A stretch of DNA of 64,000 bases from an uncultured Phascolarctobacterium sp. (GCA_900545535.1 UQZN01000012.1:30244-94243); one strand, 5' to 3'; counted from the first letter of the stretch, positions 51,254-60,909 are shown. The notes: generated from the sequence alone by a model not told the origin. Numbers and translations: made by a program.

Positions 51254-51342
<89 letters not shown>

Positions 51343-51398
51343 GCATAAACCAGCCTTATCTATTATATCATAAATCCGTATTTTGCAAAGGGTTTTTC

Positions 51399-51896
51399 TT
51401 AATTTTCACCACTGCTTTCAGTCCTGCCCGCCTTGGCCTGCCTGTTTTCCAGGCGGCGGCATCTGAAAAAATCCTTCATCACCTTTGCGCATTCAGCTTC
51501 ACAGACCCCGCTGACAACCTGCGCCTTATGATTAAGATTAGGGTTGCTGATAATATTGAAAATCGACTCTGCTCCGCCGGCTTTAGCGTCCGGACAGCCG
51601 TAGACCACCTTTTCGATCCGGCTGTTGACGATAGCTCCCGAACACATGGGACAGGGCTCAACCGTAACGTAAAGCGCAGCGCCTTCCAGACGCCAGCGCC
51701 CCAGTCTCTTACACGCTTCCCGGATCACGATAATCTCGGCATGCGCCGTCGCATCGTTCCAGGTCTCCCGCATATTATGTGCCCGTGCCACCACTGTCCC
51801 ATCAACGACCAGAACAGCGCCGATCGGTATTTCGCCGATTGCTGCCGCCGCCCTGGCTTCCTGCAGCGCCAGCTGCATATAATCCTTATCAGTCAT
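51399..51896 (-). CDS. tadA: tRNA-specific adenosine deaminase
   Basis: Deaminates A34 of tRNA-Arg(ACG) to inosine. 165 residues of the cytidine-deaminase fold: zinc ligands His52 in HAE (catalytic Glu54) and PCPMCSGA (about 82-89). Dimer region and C-terminal FFRCRR are typical. ATG 51896 gives the usual MTDKDYM; the ATG at 51908 touches its SD and is less likely. It follows the ABC-F gene by about 20 nt. Confidence 0.95.
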   Translation of the reverse strand: MTDKDYMQLALQEARAAAAIGEIPIGAVLVVDGTVVARAHNMRETWNDATAHAEIIVIREACKRLGRWRLEGAALYVTVEPCPMCSGAIVNSRIEKVVYGCPDAKAGGAESIFNIISNPNLNHKAQVVSGVCEAECAKVMKDFFRCRRLENRQAKAGRTESSGEN

Positions 51897-51915
51897 TACA
51901 CGTTCCATCCTCGTC

Positions 51916-53847
51916 TTATTCCTGCACAGCTTCCGCTGCCGTCATCAGTTCTTCCCATCGCAGCATCAGCTTCCCGATCTCCGCCTGCAGTGCCGCATGT
52001 TCCGCCGCCAGTGCAGCGCTGGCTTCCGGGTCCGTGTGGCTGGCCGGGTCCGCAAGCCGCTGCTCCAATACGCCCAGCAGCGCCTCCTGTTCGCGGATAC
52101 TGAGCTCGACCTTCGCCAAAAGCTTTTCCGCTTCCTGTGGACTGTAGGTACGTTTACTTTTACCGGCATTTTTTGTCGGCCTGATCTCGGTTTCAGACTC
52201 CGTCTTTGCTGCCGGTTTGCCGGGCACTATCTCAGCCGTCTGCTGCGCCTGCCGCTTGGCTTTTTCCTCTAAATAAAAATCATAATTGCCCTTATAATCA
52301 TAAACACGATGGTCTTCCAGCTCCCAGATCCTGTCTGCTATCTCGTTGATGAAATAACGGTCATGGCTGACTACCAGCACCGTTCCGTCAAAAGCAGTCA
52401 GGGCGGCTTCCACCGTCTCTCGCGCCATAATATCAAGGTGATTCGTCGGTTCGTCCAGCACCAGACAGTTTGCGCCGTCCAGCACCAGCTTCAGCAGTAC
52501 CAGCCGGGCTTTCTGCCCGCCGGACAAGGTGCCGATCTCTTTGAAAACATCGTCGCCGTGAAACAGCATTCCGCCCAGCAGCGAGCGGGTCCGCTCTTCT
52601 GTAAAACCATATTCCACTAAAAAGTTATCAAGCAGCGTCTGCCGGGGAGCAAGCCTTTCATAGCTCTGCGAAAAATACCCAACCTTCACACGGCTGCCGA
52701 TCCTGGCAGTTCCCTTCAGCGGCGGCAATTCGCCCAAAACAGTTTTCAGCAGCGTCGTTTTCCCGGTACCGTTAGGCCCTAAAAGACCAACCTTCTCACC
52801 CTTGCGCAGCACCAGATCAATATCGTGCAGCAGTACGTTATCGCCATAACCAACAGACAACTGCTCCAAAATCAGTACCCGTTCAGCCGATTCCGGTGCC
52901 GGAGGCAGCCTCAGCTCAAATTCCTCGTGCTGTACAGGCGCGTCCAGACGCTCCAAACGGTCAAGCTGCGACTGACGTCCACGCGCCATCTTGCTTTTGA
53001 TGCCGGCCTTAAAGCGGCGGATATAAGCCTCCGTCCGCGCGATATGATCCTGCTGCGAAGCGTATGCAGCTTCCAGTGTCGCTGTCTGGATCTCTTTCTG
53101 CACCAGATACTTGCTGTAATTGCCTTTAAAAGAAGTCAGATGCCCGCCTTCCATTTCCAGTATCCGCGTCGCGATATTATCCAGAAAAGCGCGGTCATGA
53201 CTGACTACCAATAACCCGCCCTTAAACTCCTGCAGATATTTTTCCAACCACTCCGTCATTACGATATCCAAATGGTTGGTAGGTTCGTCCAAAATCAGAA
53301 AATCCGGCTGCCGCACCAAAGCCGCCGCCAGCATCATCCTTGTTTTCTGACCGCCCGAAAAAAGCCCGGCCGTCTTATCCCAAACAGCTTCTTCAAACCC
53401 CAGACCGATCAGCACTCTTTTGATAAAAGCTTCATAGTTATATCCGTCCAGATGCTCATAAAGTCTGGTCACACGTGCATATTCTTCTAAAACCGAGTCC
53501 AGTTCATCTCCCGGTTCCAGCCGTGCGGAACGTGCTTCCAACTCCGCCAGCTGTTCACGCAGCGCTATGATCTCCGGACAGGAACGCAGCATAAACTGCC
53601 ACAGACTACCGCTGCCGATATTCTGAAAGCCCTGCTCCACATAGCCTATCTTGAGACCCGGCTCGAACCGCACCACGCCGGCGTCAACTGTTTCCGGCTC
53701 CAGAAGGCAGCGCAGCAGTGTTGTTTTGCCGCTGCCATTCACGCCTACCAGACCAATTTTTTCACCTTTATCGATCATAAAGCTGATCTCTTTAAATATT
53801 TCATGAATGCCAAAGCTTTTGGCAATCTTATCCACTACAAGCTGCAT
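51916..53847 (-). CDS. ABC-F family ATPase
   Basis: A 643-residue soluble twin-ABC protein that acts on the ribosome. ABC1: Walker A GVNGSGKTT (about 34-42), signature FSGGQKTRM (about 164-172), Walker B LILDEPTNHLD. Linker (about 240-315) with KSKMARGRQSQLDRLERL. ABC2: Walker A GPNGTGKTT (about 352-360), LSGGQKARL, LVLDEPTNHLD. C-terminal coiled coil (about 560-640). No transmembrane part. Layout suits the Uup/YdiF branch more than antibiotic-resistance ARE-ABC-F, but this cannot be fixed here. Confidence 0.95.
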   Translation of the reverse strand: MQLVVDKIAKSFGIHEIFKEISFMIDKGEKIGLVGVNGSGKTTLLRCLLEPETVDAGVVRFEPGLKIGYVEQGFQNIGSGSLWQFMLRSCPEIIALREQLAELEARSARLEPGDELDSVLEEYARVTRLYEHLDGYNYEAFIKRVLIGLGFEEAVWDKTAGLFSGGQKTRMMLAAALVRQPDFLILDEPTNHLDIVMTEWLEKYLQEFKGGLLVVSHDRAFLDNIATRILEMEGGHLTSFKGNYSKYLVQKEIQTATLEAAYASQQDHIARTEAYIRRFKAGIKSKMARGRQSQLDRLERLDAPVQHEEFELRLPPAPESAERVLILEQLSVGYGDNVLLHDIDLVLRKGEKVGLLGPNGTGKTTLLKTVLGELPPLKGTARIGSRVKVGYFSQSYERLAPRQTLLDNFLVEYGFTEERTRSLLGGMLFHGDDVFKEIGTLSGGQKARLVLLKLVLDGANCLVLDEPTNHLDIMARETVEAALTAFDGTVLVVSHDRYFINEIADRIWELEDHRVYDYKGNYDFYLEEKAKRQAQQTAEIVPGKPAAKTESETEIRPTKNAGKSKRTYSPQEAEKLLAKVELSIREQEALLGVLEQRLADPASHTDPEASAALAAEHAALQAEIGKLMLRWEELMTAAEAVQE

Positions 53848-53907
53848 TTTTTCGTCCTCTGTTTTCTTCTTTCTAAGTTCTTATTTTAACAAAAAAACGG
53901 CTTGAAA

Positions 53908-53941
53908 GCAAAAAGACCGGCCGCTAAAGCAAACCGGTCTT
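53908..53941 (-). terminator. Terminator of the galE operon
   Basis: Stem AAGACCGG (53913-53920) with CCGGTCTT (53934-53941), then TTTTT on the minus strand. It is 7 nt past the galE stop. Confidence 0.88.
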
Positions 53942-53947
53942 ACCTTT

Positions 53948-54937
53948 TCAGCCTTCATACCCCTGCGGGTGGCCTTTATGCCATTTCCAGGCAGTACTGA
54001 TAACTTCGCTGACAGTACTGCGCTCAGGTACCCAGCCCAGTTCCGCCCTGATCTTCTCGGAAGAAGCGATCAGTACAGCAGGATCACCGCTGCGGCGGTC
54101 TTCTTCTACCACCGTAAAATCAATCTCCGTGATCTTTTTAGCCGCGTTGATGATCTCGCGGACACTGAACCCCTCCTCGCTGCCTAGATTATATACCCGG
54201 CTGGCCCCACCGTTCAGCAAATGCTTCAATGCCAATACATGCGCCGTCGCCAGATCGCAGACGTGCACATAATCACGCACACAGGTCCCGTCAGCAGTGG
54301 CATAGTCCGTACCGTAAATAGCCACCTGCCGGCGCACACCCTGCGCTGTTTTTAAAACCAGCGGGATCAAATGCGATTCCGGATTATGGTCTTCACCAAT
54401 ATCGCGGCTGGGAGACGCCCCTGCGGCATTAAAATAACGCAGCGCCACATAACGCATCTCGTAGGCCATATCATAATCAGCCAGCATTTTCTCGATCATC
54501 AGCTTGGTGCGGCCATAGACATTGGTCGGCTCCAGTTTACTGTCTTCTTTGATCGGCACCGCCTCAGGCTCGCCATATACCGCCGCCGTTGACGAAAAAA
54601 CGATATAATCGACGCCGGCGCCCTTCATTGCTTCCAAAAGATGCAGTGATCCCTCCACGTTATTAAAGTAATATTTAGAAGGATTTTCCATCGATTCGCC
54701 CACCAGACTGCTGGCGGCAAAATGAATCACCGCGTCGATCTCAAACTGGCCCATGATATGCTTTAAAAAAGCAACGTCATGGATATCGCCCTCGACCAAC
54801 TGCACCTCTTCTGGCACAGCAGCCGCATGACCTGTAGAAAGGTTATCATAAACGATCGGCGTAAAGCCGTTTTTCTGCAATTCTTCAACAACATGTGAAC
54901 CAATATAACCGGCGCCGCCGGTAACAAGAACATTCAT
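53948..54937 (-). CDS. galE: UDP-glucose 4-epimerase
   Basis: Interconverts UDP-glucose and UDP-galactose. A 329-residue extended short-chain dehydrogenase: NAD-binding GGAGYIG (7-13), FSSTAAVYG (about 118-126), catalytic YGRTK (about 144-148), then NAAGA and RDYVHVCDLA. All catalytic residues are present. Last gene of a phosphohexomutase-galU-galE set that would build UDP-sugars for cell-surface polysaccharide; no glycosyltransferases are nearby. Confidence 0.97.
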   Translation of the reverse strand: MNVLVTGGAGYIGSHVVEELQKNGFTPIVYDNLSTGHAAAVPEEVQLVEGDIHDVAFLKHIMGQFEIDAVIHFAASSLVGESMENPSKYYFNNVEGSLHLLEAMKGAGVDYIVFSSTAAVYGEPEAVPIKEDSKLEPTNVYGRTKLMIEKMLADYDMAYEMRYVALRYFNAAGASPSRDIGEDHNPESHLIPLVLKTAQGVRRQVAIYGTDYATADGTCVRDYVHVCDLATAHVLALKHLLNGGASRVYNLGSEEGFSVREIINAAKKITEIDFTVVEEDRRSGDPAVLIASSEKIRAELGWVPERSTVSEVISTAWKWHKGHPQGYEG

Positions 54938-54949
54938 CTTTCGCTCTCC

Positions 54950-55831
54950 TTAGTTTTTACTGACAAGCGCCTGCAGATAAGCCAAAAACTTTTCCTGCAA
55001 ATCTGGACGCTTCAGTGCCATTTCTACCGTTGCTTCCAAAAATCCCTGCTTGTCGCCAACATCATAACGGCGTCCTTCAAAATTATAAGCATACATCTTC
55101 TGCAGCTTCGCCAGCTCCTTCAAAGCGTCCGTCAACTGGATCTCGTTGCCGCGTCCCGGCCTGGTAGTCTCCAGGATCGGAAAGATCTCAGGATTGATGA
55201 TATAACGCCCCAAAACAGCCAAACGCGAAGGTGCTTCCTCGACACTGGGTTTTTCGACCATATCGCTGACCGTAAAAGTCCGTGGCTCTGCCGTAGGCTC
55301 AGAGGCCACGATACCATAAGCAGACACCTTCTCCTGCGGCACCTCCTGTACGCCCAGAACGCTGGCCCCGGTTTTAGCATAAACCTCCATCAGCTGTTTC
55401 AGCGCCGGCACTTCGCCGTCCACCACATCATCACCTAAAAGTACCGCAAAAGGCTCGTCGCCGATAAACTGCTTCGCACATAAAATAGCATGACCCAATC
55501 CGCGCGGCTCTTTCTGGCGGATATAATGGATACGGATATCGGAAATCTTTTTGACCATCTCCAGCTCCTGCGTTTTGCCGCCGGCCGCAAGGTTCAGTTC
55601 CAGTTCGATACTGCGGTCAAAATGATCCTCGATCGCGCGTTTACTGCGCCCGGTAATGATCAGGATATCTTCGATCCCGGACGCAAGCGCTTCTTCAATA
55701 ATATACTGGATCGTCGGTTTATCGACGATCGGCAGCATCTCCTTCGGCGTAGCTTTGGTAACAGGCAGAAACCGCGTGCCTAAACCCGCCGCCGGTATAA
55801 CGGCCTTGCGTACTTGTTTGATTGCAGTCAT
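54950..55831 (-). CDS. galU: UTP-glucose-1-phosphate uridylyltransferase
   Basis: Makes UDP-glucose from glucose-1-phosphate and UTP. 293 residues: nucleotide-binding PAAGLGTRFLPVTKATPKEM (split PAAGLGTRFLPVTK and ATPKEM), IVDKPTIQYI, LLGDDVVD (about 131-138), KPSVEEAPS and EIQLTDAL (about 226-233). Full length. 12 nt before galE. Confidence 0.97.
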   Translation of the reverse strand: MTAIKQVRKAVIPAAGLGTRFLPVTKATPKEMLPIVDKPTIQYIIEEALASGIEDILIITGRSKRAIEDHFDRSIELELNLAAGGKTQELEMVKKISDIRIHYIRQKEPRGLGHAILCAKQFIGDEPFAVLLGDDVVDGEVPALKQLMEVYAKTGASVLGVQEVPQEKVSAYGIVASEPTAEPRTFTVSDMVEKPSVEEAPSRLAVLGRYIINPEIFPILETTRPGRGNEIQLTDALKELAKLQKMYAYNFEGRRYDVGDKQGFLEATVEMALKRPDLQEKFLAYLQALVSKN

Positions 55832-55924
55832 CTATATCACTCTTTCTCCAGTTTACATAGAAATAAATTTTTTCAGCCGCTTTCAGGCATCTCTTGGCAC
55901 TATATTTGCCCGGCGCAGGCCAAC

Positions 55925-57298
55925 TTACGCCTCCTCGCCGCCGATCATAGCCAGCAGCTCAGCAGTTTTTTCCGCCAGCAGCTTTTTATCGCCTCTGGTC
56001 TCCACATTCAGGCGCATCACCGGTTCCGTATTGGATACGCGCACATTAAAGCGCCAGTCAGCGTAATCGATACTCAAACCGTCCAGCTTATCGACCTGAC
56101 CGCCGTCTGCATATTTAGCTTCGATAGCAGCCAGCACGGCCGCCGAATCCTCTACCTTACGGTTGATCTCGCCGCTGCAGGGAAATTTCTCCATCCGTTC
56201 AGCAACCAGCTCCGACAAATTCTTACCGGTAGTACATAACAGTTCTGCCACCAAAAGCCAGGGTATCATACCGCTGTCGCAATACGAAAAATCCTTAAAA
56301 TAATGGTGCGCCGACATTTCTCCGCCGTACAGCACCTCATTGGCACGCATACACTCTTTCATAAAGGCATGTCCGCTTTTGCAGCGTACGGCAGTGCCGC
56401 CGGCAGCGTCCACCACCTCCTGTGTGTTCCAGGTCAGCCGCGGATCGTACATGATCTTGGCTCCCGGCTGTTTGCGCAGAAATACTTCCGCCAGCAGACC
56501 GACTATATAATAGCCTTCAATAAATTCGGCTTTTTCGTCAAATAAGAAGCAGCGGTCAAAATCACCGTCCCAGGCCACGCCCAGATCAGCCCCGTTTTCA
56601 CGCACCAGTTTAGCCGTAGCTTCACGATTGGGCACCAGCAAGGGATTCGGCACCCCATTCGGGAAAGTGCCGTCAGGAGTTTCGTTGATCTTGATAAATT
56701 CAAAAGGCAGATATTTAGCCAGTTCGTTCAAAACCGGTCCAGCCCCGCCGTTACCAGGGTTAGCCACTATCTTCAGCGGTTTCAGCGCCTGCACGTCAAT
56801 ATACCCCAGCAAATGCTCGATATATTCCGGCATAATATCATACCGCCTTACAGAGCCCTCGGTTTTGCCCGGCACCTTGACATGCGGAAAATCCTTGCTG
56901 TCGACTACCATATCGGAGATCTCCATCAGTCCTGTATCCGCCGAGATCGGCCTGGCACCGCGGCGTACCAGCTTCATCCCGTTATACTCAGCCGGATTGT
57001 GGCTGGCAGTTACCATAATACCGCCGTCGGCATCAAGATGAGCCGTCGCAAAATAGATCATCTCCGTACCGCACTGCCCAATATCGATCACATCGCTGCC
57101 GCCGTGGCGCAAGCCTTCTGTCAGCGCATCGACCAGCTCGCGGCCGCTTAAACGAATATCATGGCCTACAACTACTTTTTCCGCAGCGAACATCGCCGCA
57201 AAAACACGTCCCACCCGATAAGCCATTTCCGCATTGACCTCTGACGGCACCACCCCGCGCACATCATAAGCTTTGAACGCCTTTTTCGTTAATTCCAT
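55925..57298 (-). CDS. Phosphomannomutase/phosphoglucomutase
   Basis: A 457-residue alpha-D-phosphohexomutase, converting hexose-6-phosphate and hexose-1-phosphate. Phosphoserine loop TASHNPAEYNG (about 96-106), metal-binding DGDFDRC (about 238-244), sugar-binding GGEMSAHHYF (about 322-331), phosphate-binding RVSNTEPVMR (about 424-433). Feeds galU with glucose-1-phosphate, and may also serve mannose. A 93-nt gap separates it from galU. Confidence 0.95.
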   Translation of the reverse strand: MELTKKAFKAYDVRGVVPSEVNAEMAYRVGRVFAAMFAAEKVVVGHDIRLSGRELVDALTEGLRHGGSDVIDIGQCGTEMIYFATAHLDADGGIMVTASHNPAEYNGMKLVRRGARPISADTGLMEISDMVVDSKDFPHVKVPGKTEGSVRRYDIMPEYIEHLLGYIDVQALKPLKIVANPGNGGAGPVLNELAKYLPFEFIKINETPDGTFPNGVPNPLLVPNREATAKLVRENGADLGVAWDGDFDRCFLFDEKAEFIEGYYIVGLLAEVFLRKQPGAKIMYDPRLTWNTQEVVDAAGGTAVRCKSGHAFMKECMRANEVLYGGEMSAHHYFKDFSYCDSGMIPWLLVAELLCTTGKNLSELVAERMEKFPCSGEINRKVEDSAAVLAAIEAKYADGGQVDKLDGLSIDYADWRFNVRVSNTEPVMRLNVETRGDKKLLAEKTAELLAMIGGEEA

Positions 57299-57365
57299 AT
57301 TTCTCCGCTCCCCTATATATTCTGCAATTATCTGAAAATATGATAATTATTACTTTCTACCTTTA

Positions 57366-57407
57366 CACAAAAACTCCTGCTTAAAATCTCTTTTTAAGCA
57401 GGAGTTT
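57366..57407 (-). terminator. Terminator of the PtuAB-like pair
   Basis: A 16-bp stem (57371-57386 with 57392-57407) and TTTTTG on the minus strand, a few nt past the HNH gene stop; it insulates the downstream sugar operon. Confidence 0.9.
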
Positions 57408-57411
57408 TACA

Positions 57412-58191
57412 CTAAAGTCTGTATTCCCGTTCTCTTAAAATATCCTCGGCAACTTCACCCAAATACCAGCGTGCTACCGAAAAAAACGGCTGATAATTAC
57501 CATCTTCATCCGGCAGCAGAATACTCTCAGCCAATAGCGGCAAAAATTCTTCCAAGTCCGAACCACCGGCCAAAGCATTGTTGATCTCATCTTCCAGTAT
57601 CCTGATCAGCGCCAGGCGCATCCGCTGCAAACGCGGCGCGTTCAGGTTCAGTTCACGGATCGTATTGCGCGCCCTGGACTGCAGCTTTTTCGGGCAGGAG
57701 TCTTCATCAACGATCATCTTCCCAGTATGCTCCTGATAACGGAACAGCCTGACTGACGCCGGTATTTTCAGCGGATTCAGTATCCGCTCGGAAATCGGCT
57801 TGCCGCCCTTCGGCACATCACAGCTGCGGTCGTTCTTTCTGCTGGAATAGCGCCATTCCGGATTAGAAACATACGGCTGGCTGCCTCCGTGGCAGACCCC
57901 CAGCAGGTTATGCCAGTCCAGATGATAATTATGCCCGCTGAGCTGGGTGCCAACCTTGGGGAAGAAATGTTCCACCCGGAAATCATCGACATTGTCCTCA
58001 TTCTCCGCCAGCTTGATACTGATCTCGCAATAAGCACATAAACCGTGCTGATCCTGCAGCAGCTGCTGTTTGACTTCGCGGTAGCCTCTGCGGTTGCGCC
58101 GGCGGAAATGCTCCCACGTCTCGTCAGGAAACGCCTGTGCGTAATTGTGCAGACGTTCGGGTGTCACCGGCGATTTATACACCCGTTTCAT
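57412..58191 (-). CDS. ptuB: HNH nuclease of a Septu-type defense pair (PtuB-like; TIGR02646 family)
   Basis: A 259-residue HNH endonuclease. Zinc pair Cys52-x-x-Cys55 (LCAYCEI), catalytic region VEHFFPK (Glu74, His75), HNLLGVCHGG (Asn95, Cys100) and a further Cys in RSCDVPKGG. This CxxCE...EHFxPK...NLxxxC layout is that of PtuB and of the HNH effector in retron Ec78-type systems. The ATG overlaps the ATPase stop by 4 nt (ATGA) and has its own AGGAGG. In Septu the nuclease is held by PtuA and released on infection. No reverse transcriptase or msr-msd RNA is visible here. Confidence 0.86.
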   Translation of the reverse strand: MKRVYKSPVTPERLHNYAQAFPDETWEHFRRRNRRGYREVKQQLLQDQHGLCAYCEISIKLAENEDNVDDFRVEHFFPKVGTQLSGHNYHLDWHNLLGVCHGGSQPYVSNPEWRYSSRKNDRSCDVPKGGKPISERILNPLKIPASVRLFRYQEHTGKMIVDEDSCPKKLQSRARNTIRELNLNAPRLQRMRLALIRILEDEINNALAGGSDLEEFLPLLAESILLPDEDGNYQPFFSVARWYLGEVAEDILREREYRL

Positions 58192-59540
58192 TTTTTCTTC
58201 CTCCTGAAAGCCTTCATCCTGATTTCAGTATCGGCACGCACCAAAGCCGGTTCGCACCCCTTCGACCATTCGTCCAGACGTTTACGCAGCTCCCTGGCCT
58301 CGTCCGTATCCCATTTATCCTCGCTCACCAGCGTCAGATAGCGGTGCAGGTCCTTTACGATCGGCAGCGCCTGCGGCCTGGTATCCACATTCTGAATATC
58401 CTTCAGCAGCTGGAAGCTTTCAGCGCCCAACGAAAATACCGGTTTATCGATATTGATCAGGTTATTATCCCAGCGCAGGATACGAATCGACTCTGCCGGC
58501 ACTGTACTCAATACCTGCGGACTATGGGTCGTCACAATAAACTGGACATTGGGAAAGGCCTTCCGCACATCATAAACTACAGCCTGCTGCCAGGAGGGAT
58601 GCAGATGCATATCAACTTCGTCGATCAGCACGATACCCGGCGTTTCCAGCGCCGCCATCGCGCCCAGGTCCGGGTTCAGCCGCACCATTCTGTAAGCAAG
58701 ATCGGCCGCCATACTAATCACGCTGCGGGTACCGTCACTCAAAGCCTCCAGCGGCAGCACGCCCATCGTTTCATGCATAATGATCAGATTCTGGAAAGCA
58801 AAGCTGTAATCAATATCCGTCCAGCCCATACTGCCAATACAGGTAACAATCGCCTGCTTAACAGCCTTCAGCACTTCCGTATACGGATTTTTTTCATCTT
58901 TTTTACCGCTCTCGGCCAGATAACGGTCAAATTCCAACGCGCTCATCGCCGCATATTTGAACCATTGCCCAAAGGTATTGTACGAAGAAGAAGGTTCCAT
59001 ACAGTCCACATAACCGCTGCCACGTTCCAGGCTGATATCCTTGCGCAGCTCAAACAGCTTATTATCTTTCCACATCCTGCTGGTGCCATAATAAGCCATT
59101 ACCGGCAAAATGATCTTACTGTCATTGACCTCGCGCAGAGCCTTGACTGTCTGGCGTCCATACTCGCTCAAAGCCTTGGCATTCTGGATCGTGGTCCTGC
59201 CCCCGGCAGCCTTCAGCTCTCTTTTCCAGCTGATTTTAGTGCCGTTAACAACACCCTCGGCACCAATCACGACCGGATACTGGCTCTTCATGCGTAATAC
59301 ATGCTCCAACGTCCTGCCCACAGTATCCTTGGTCTGGCGCACGTCCGTATCGCTGATCTGATTAGCCTTCACGCCGTCAAAGCAGGCCAGATAGGGTCCT
59401 AATGCCACAGCGACCGCATCTAAAATAGCAGTTTTGCCCTTACCGTTTTCAGCAACGATAACGGTAAGGTCTTTATTAAAATCGATCTCAAATTTATCAT
59501 AGCAGCGGTAATTCTGCAAACATAAACGACTGATATACAT
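58188..59540 (-). CDS. ptuA: ABC/SMC-like ATPase of a Septu-type defense pair (PtuA-like)
   Basis: A 450-residue RecF/SMC-type ATPase. Walker A AENGKGKT (30-37) after NYRCYDKFEIDF; signature region ALSDGTRSVISMAADLAYR (about 265-283, as LSDGTRSVIS); Walker B GIVLIDEVDMHLHP (about 303-316); H-loop IVTTHSPQVLS (about 338-348). No coiled-coil arms of SMC length. This is the PtuA/retron-ATPase pattern. GGAGG lies 6 nt before the ATG. It forms a two-gene operon with the HNH nuclease, flanked by housekeeping operons. Confidence 0.86.
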   Translation of the reverse strand: MYISRLCLQNYRCYDKFEIDFNKDLTVIVAENGKGKTAILDAVAVALGPYLACFDGVKANQISDTDVRQTKDTVGRTLEHVLRMKSQYPVVIGAEGVVNGTKISWKRELKAAGGRTTIQNAKALSEYGRQTVKALREVNDSKIILPVMAYYGTSRMWKDNKLFELRKDISLERGSGYVDCMEPSSSYNTFGQWFKYAAMSALEFDRYLAESGKKDEKNPYTEVLKAVKQAIVTCIGSMGWTDIDYSFAFQNLIIMHETMGVLPLEALSDGTRSVISMAADLAYRMVRLNPDLGAMAALETPGIVLIDEVDMHLHPSWQQAVVYDVRKAFPNVQFIVTTHSPQVLSTVPAESIRILRWDNNLINIDKPVFSLGAESFQLLKDIQNVDTRPQALPIVKDLHRYLTLVSEDKWDTDEARELRKRLDEWSKGCEPALVRADTEIRMKAFRRKKK

Positions 59541-59570
59541 AGTACACCTCCAGCAGTATATTTTTCTTTT

Positions 59571-59576
59571 ATTATA
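59571..59576 (-). promoter_or_regulatory. -10 element of the PtuAB-like operon
   Basis: TATAAT on the minus strand 30 nt before ptuA; the -35 (TTTCCA, 18-nt spacer) is poor. Confidence 0.5.
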
Positions 59577-59594
59577 CCTTTTTTCTGCAAAATA

Positions 59595-59623
59595 TGGAAA
59601 TTTCTCTGCATTCTCTGTATAAT
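59595..59623 (+). promoter_or_regulatory. Promoter of the DUF401 gene
   Basis: -35 TGGAAA (59595-59600), 17-nt spacer, -10 TATAAT (59618-59623). It is back to back with the ptuA promoter. Confidence 0.6.
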
Positions 59624-59656
59624 AGAGATATTCTTTGAGAGTGAGAAGGGTTTAAA

Positions 59657-60874
59657 ATGAATATTTTTCTCGTTATCGCTTTAGCGATGCTGTTGATCAT
59701 TATCCTGCTGCGCAAACACATACCCATCGGCCCGGCCATTCTGGCTGGCGGTTTACTTATCTGGGCTCTGGTGGCCCCGCAATTCCATTATCTTGTCAGC
59801 GCCTTCACTACCACGCTCACCATGCAGCGCACCTATGATTTGATCCTGGCGCTTTATTTCGTTATGTGTCTCGAAATCGAGCTGCGCACCAGCGGCGCTT
59901 TAGACGGTATGATCCGCGCTTTGCAGCGCCTGTTTGCCAGCGAAAAATTCACGCTGGCCATCATGCCGGCTTTTCTCGGGCTGCTGCCGTCACTGGGCGG
60001 CGCGCGTTTTTCCGCGCCTATCGTCGAAGCTGCCAGCCGTAATACCGACCTGACCAAAGAACATAAAGCCGCTATCAATTTCTGGTTCCGGCATATCTTT
60101 GAATTTTCCAGTCCCATCATCCCCGGTATGATCATGGCCTGCAGTATCGCCGGTGTAGCTTTCAGCGACTTTATCGCCCATCTGTGCTGGCTGACGCTTT
60201 TAGCCTTCGCACTGGGCTGGCTGGTCCTCATCCGCCCGCTGGACATGCCACGAAACAGTAACCTGGAAGTTGACCCGGACGAACGGCGTCACGACATCAT
60301 GAATCTGGTGCTGTCGCTGTCCCCGGTCGTCATCAACTTCCTGCTGGTCGTCTTCTGCGACCTGAACGCTTCCACCGCCATGGCGCTGGTCACCTTCGCC
60401 ATGATCCCCGTACTGCGCATGACCTGCCGCGTCATCAATATCAAAGAAGTTTTTACCGGCGCTTGTGACTGGAAAATGCTGATGAATGTTCTCTGCATCC
60501 TCTATTTCATTCAAATTCTTACAGATACCAACGTCCTGCATACCATCGTCGAAGACTTTAAAGCTTCACCGCTGCCAGTACCAGTCATCATCGCCGCAAT
60601 CTCCTTTATTATCGGCATCCTGACCGGTCTTTCACAGGGCCATGTAGCGATCGTCATGCCTATCGTTGCCGCACTCTCGCCCGGCGACCTGAATCTGGCC
60701 GGTGTAGCTATGGCCTTCGGCGTAGCCGGGCAAATGCTGACACCGACCCATATGTGCTTTATCGTCACGCTTGATTATTTTAAGGCAGATTTCTTCAAGA
60801 CCCTCAAACCCATGTTTATTCTGGAAGTCATGCTGCTGACCATTTTCAGCATCTATACCTATTTTACCTGGTAA
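59657..60874 (+). CDS. DUF401 family membrane protein
   Basis: A 405-residue inner-membrane protein with about ten transmembrane segments. Family-type features: LPSLGGARFSAPIVEAAS (about 112-129), FWFRHIFEFSSPIIPGM (about 141-157), GLSQGHVAIVMPI (about 322-334) and the closing LTPTHMCFIVT (about 355-365). DUF401 lies in the ion-transporter superfamily, and the paired G/P-rich loops suggest an anion carrier; substrate unknown. AAGGG lies before the ATG. Divergent from the defense pair. Confidence 0.88.
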   Translation: MNIFLVIALAMLLIIILLRKHIPIGPAILAGGLLIWALVAPQFHYLVSAFTTTLTMQRTYDLILALYFVMCLEIELRTSGALDGMIRALQRLFASEKFTLAIMPAFLGLLPSLGGARFSAPIVEAASRNTDLTKEHKAAINFWFRHIFEFSSPIIPGMIMACSIAGVAFSDFIAHLCWLTLLAFALGWLVLIRPLDMPRNSNLEVDPDERRHDIMNLVLSLSPVVINFLLVVFCDLNASTAMALVTFAMIPVLRMTCRVINIKEVFTGACDWKMLMNVLCILYFIQILTDTNVLHTIVEDFKASPLPVPVIIAAISFIIGILTGLSQGHVAIVMPIVAALSPGDLNLAGVAMAFGVAGQMLTPTHMCFIVTLDYFKADFFKTLKPMFILEVMLLTIFSIYTYFTW

Positions 60875-60909
60875 AGATCTCTGCCTATCTACGCTCATAG
60901 CAAATATTT

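Noticed and set aside
58137..59297. 386-codon open frame on the plus strand
   Set aside because: Antisense of the PtuA/PtuB-like genes; composition is a shadow (His/Gln/Arg rich) and there is no start signal.
57412..59540. Full retron (Ec78-like) system
   Set aside because: The ATPase and HNH partner are there, but no reverse transcriptase gene or msr-msd fold is found in the 2 kb on either side.
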